This document shows positions 6,134 through 6,209 of a stretch of 6,209 nt of DNA, piece by piece. Both the position numbers and the translations under genes were made by a program. The stretch's first letter is position 1. Each line of letters starts with the position of its first letter. This DNA is from Ruminococcus sp. UBA1780 (GTDB lineage Bacteria > Bacillota > Clostridia > Oscillospirales > Ruminococcaceae). Location: NCBI GenBank assembly GCA_002315235.1, contig DCGK01000004.1, positions 1 to 6,209 of the forward strand, in the 5' to 3' direction. Below the pieces are notes generated by a model, which was not told the origin of the DNA, did not search any database, and was given only the letters and a program-made list of their open reading frames with translations.

Positions 6134-6204
6134 AAACTTACTGCAGTGAATGCTGAAAATCCTTCTGCATTCACTGTATTTTTTAGGGAAGCACTGATTA
6201 AGTC
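6108..6204. repeat. Long nested inverted repeat (MITE-like palindromic element)
   Basis: The left arm 6108-6130 and the right arm 6182-6204 match as inverted copies at 21 of 23 positions. The outer 16 (6108-6123 and 6189-6204) are perfect, starting GACTTAATCAG and ending CTGATTAAGTC. As RNA the two differences become G-U pairs, so all 23 positions can pair. Inside lies a second 10-base perfect stem (6144-6153 with 6167-6176). The whole 97-base unit is thus nearly one palindrome. The left arm runs into the coding end of the SEC-C gene, and the gene's TAA stop (6131-6133) follows it directly. No target-site duplication can be assessed because the window ends 5 bases after the right arm. It could be a MITE, a remnant of insertion-sequence ends, or an elaborate terminator. 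Confidence 0.75.
6142..6184 (+). terminator. Intrinsic terminator of the TPR/SEC-C gene
   Basis: CAGTGAATGC (6144-6153) and GCATTCACTG (6167-6176) form a perfect 10-base stem, extendable by G-U and T-A pairs outward (6142-6143 with 6177-6178) and by GAA/TTC inward after one mismatch. It is followed by TTTTTT (6179-6184). It starts 8 bases after the stop codon and lies wholly inside the larger inverted repeat. Confidence 0.85.
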
Positions 6205-6209
6205 TGGCG

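Overview
The window looks like ordinary chromosomal DNA from a low-to-mid GC Gram-positive anaerobe of the Clostridia, most like Ruminococcus/Oscillospiraceae. That placement is an inference. It rests on strong AAGGAG-type ribosome binding sites, extended -10 promoters, a tRNA without an encoded CCA, an RsmI/TrmN6 neighbourhood resembling yabB-yazA-yabC of Bacillus, and a response regulator beside an HtrA-type protease. No phage, CRISPR or transposase gene is visible.

Layout. Bases 1-123 hold no gene I can support, only small hairpins in front of the first gene. On the + strand an OmpR/PhoB-type response regulator (124-837) is followed 10 bases later by a membrane-anchored HtrA-like serine protease with a PDZ domain (848-2152). 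The two are almost certainly one operon, with no histidine kinase beside them in the window. A compound hairpin plus T-run (2209-2255) ends that operon and faces a two-gene minus-strand operon, trmN6 (3823-3089) then rsmI (3087-2257). These modify tRNA A37 and 16S rRNA C1402 respectively, and both act on the translation machinery. A 175-base spacer (3824-3998) carries two divergent promoters, one for trmN6-rsmI and one for tRNA-Arg(CCU) at 3999-4072.

The tRNA ends exactly where the stop codon of a convergent Cof-type HAD phosphatase begins (4924-4073, minus). The likely tRNA terminator lies inside the last codons of that phosphatase gene. A 63-base divergent spacer separates the phosphatase from a + strand gene (4988-6133) with N-terminal TPR-like helices, a middle part I do not recognise and a C-terminal SEC-C zinc-binding motif.

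The most unusual structure is at the right edge. A long inverted repeat (arms 6108-6130 and 6182-6204) encloses a second hairpin that looks like a terminator. The left arm encodes the last residues and abuts the stop codon of the SEC-C gene. This looks like a small palindromic mobile or repeat element (MITE-like) that has become the 3' end of the gene. Apart from this, the window is mostly housekeeping. I do not see strong evidence for a wholly new biological system.
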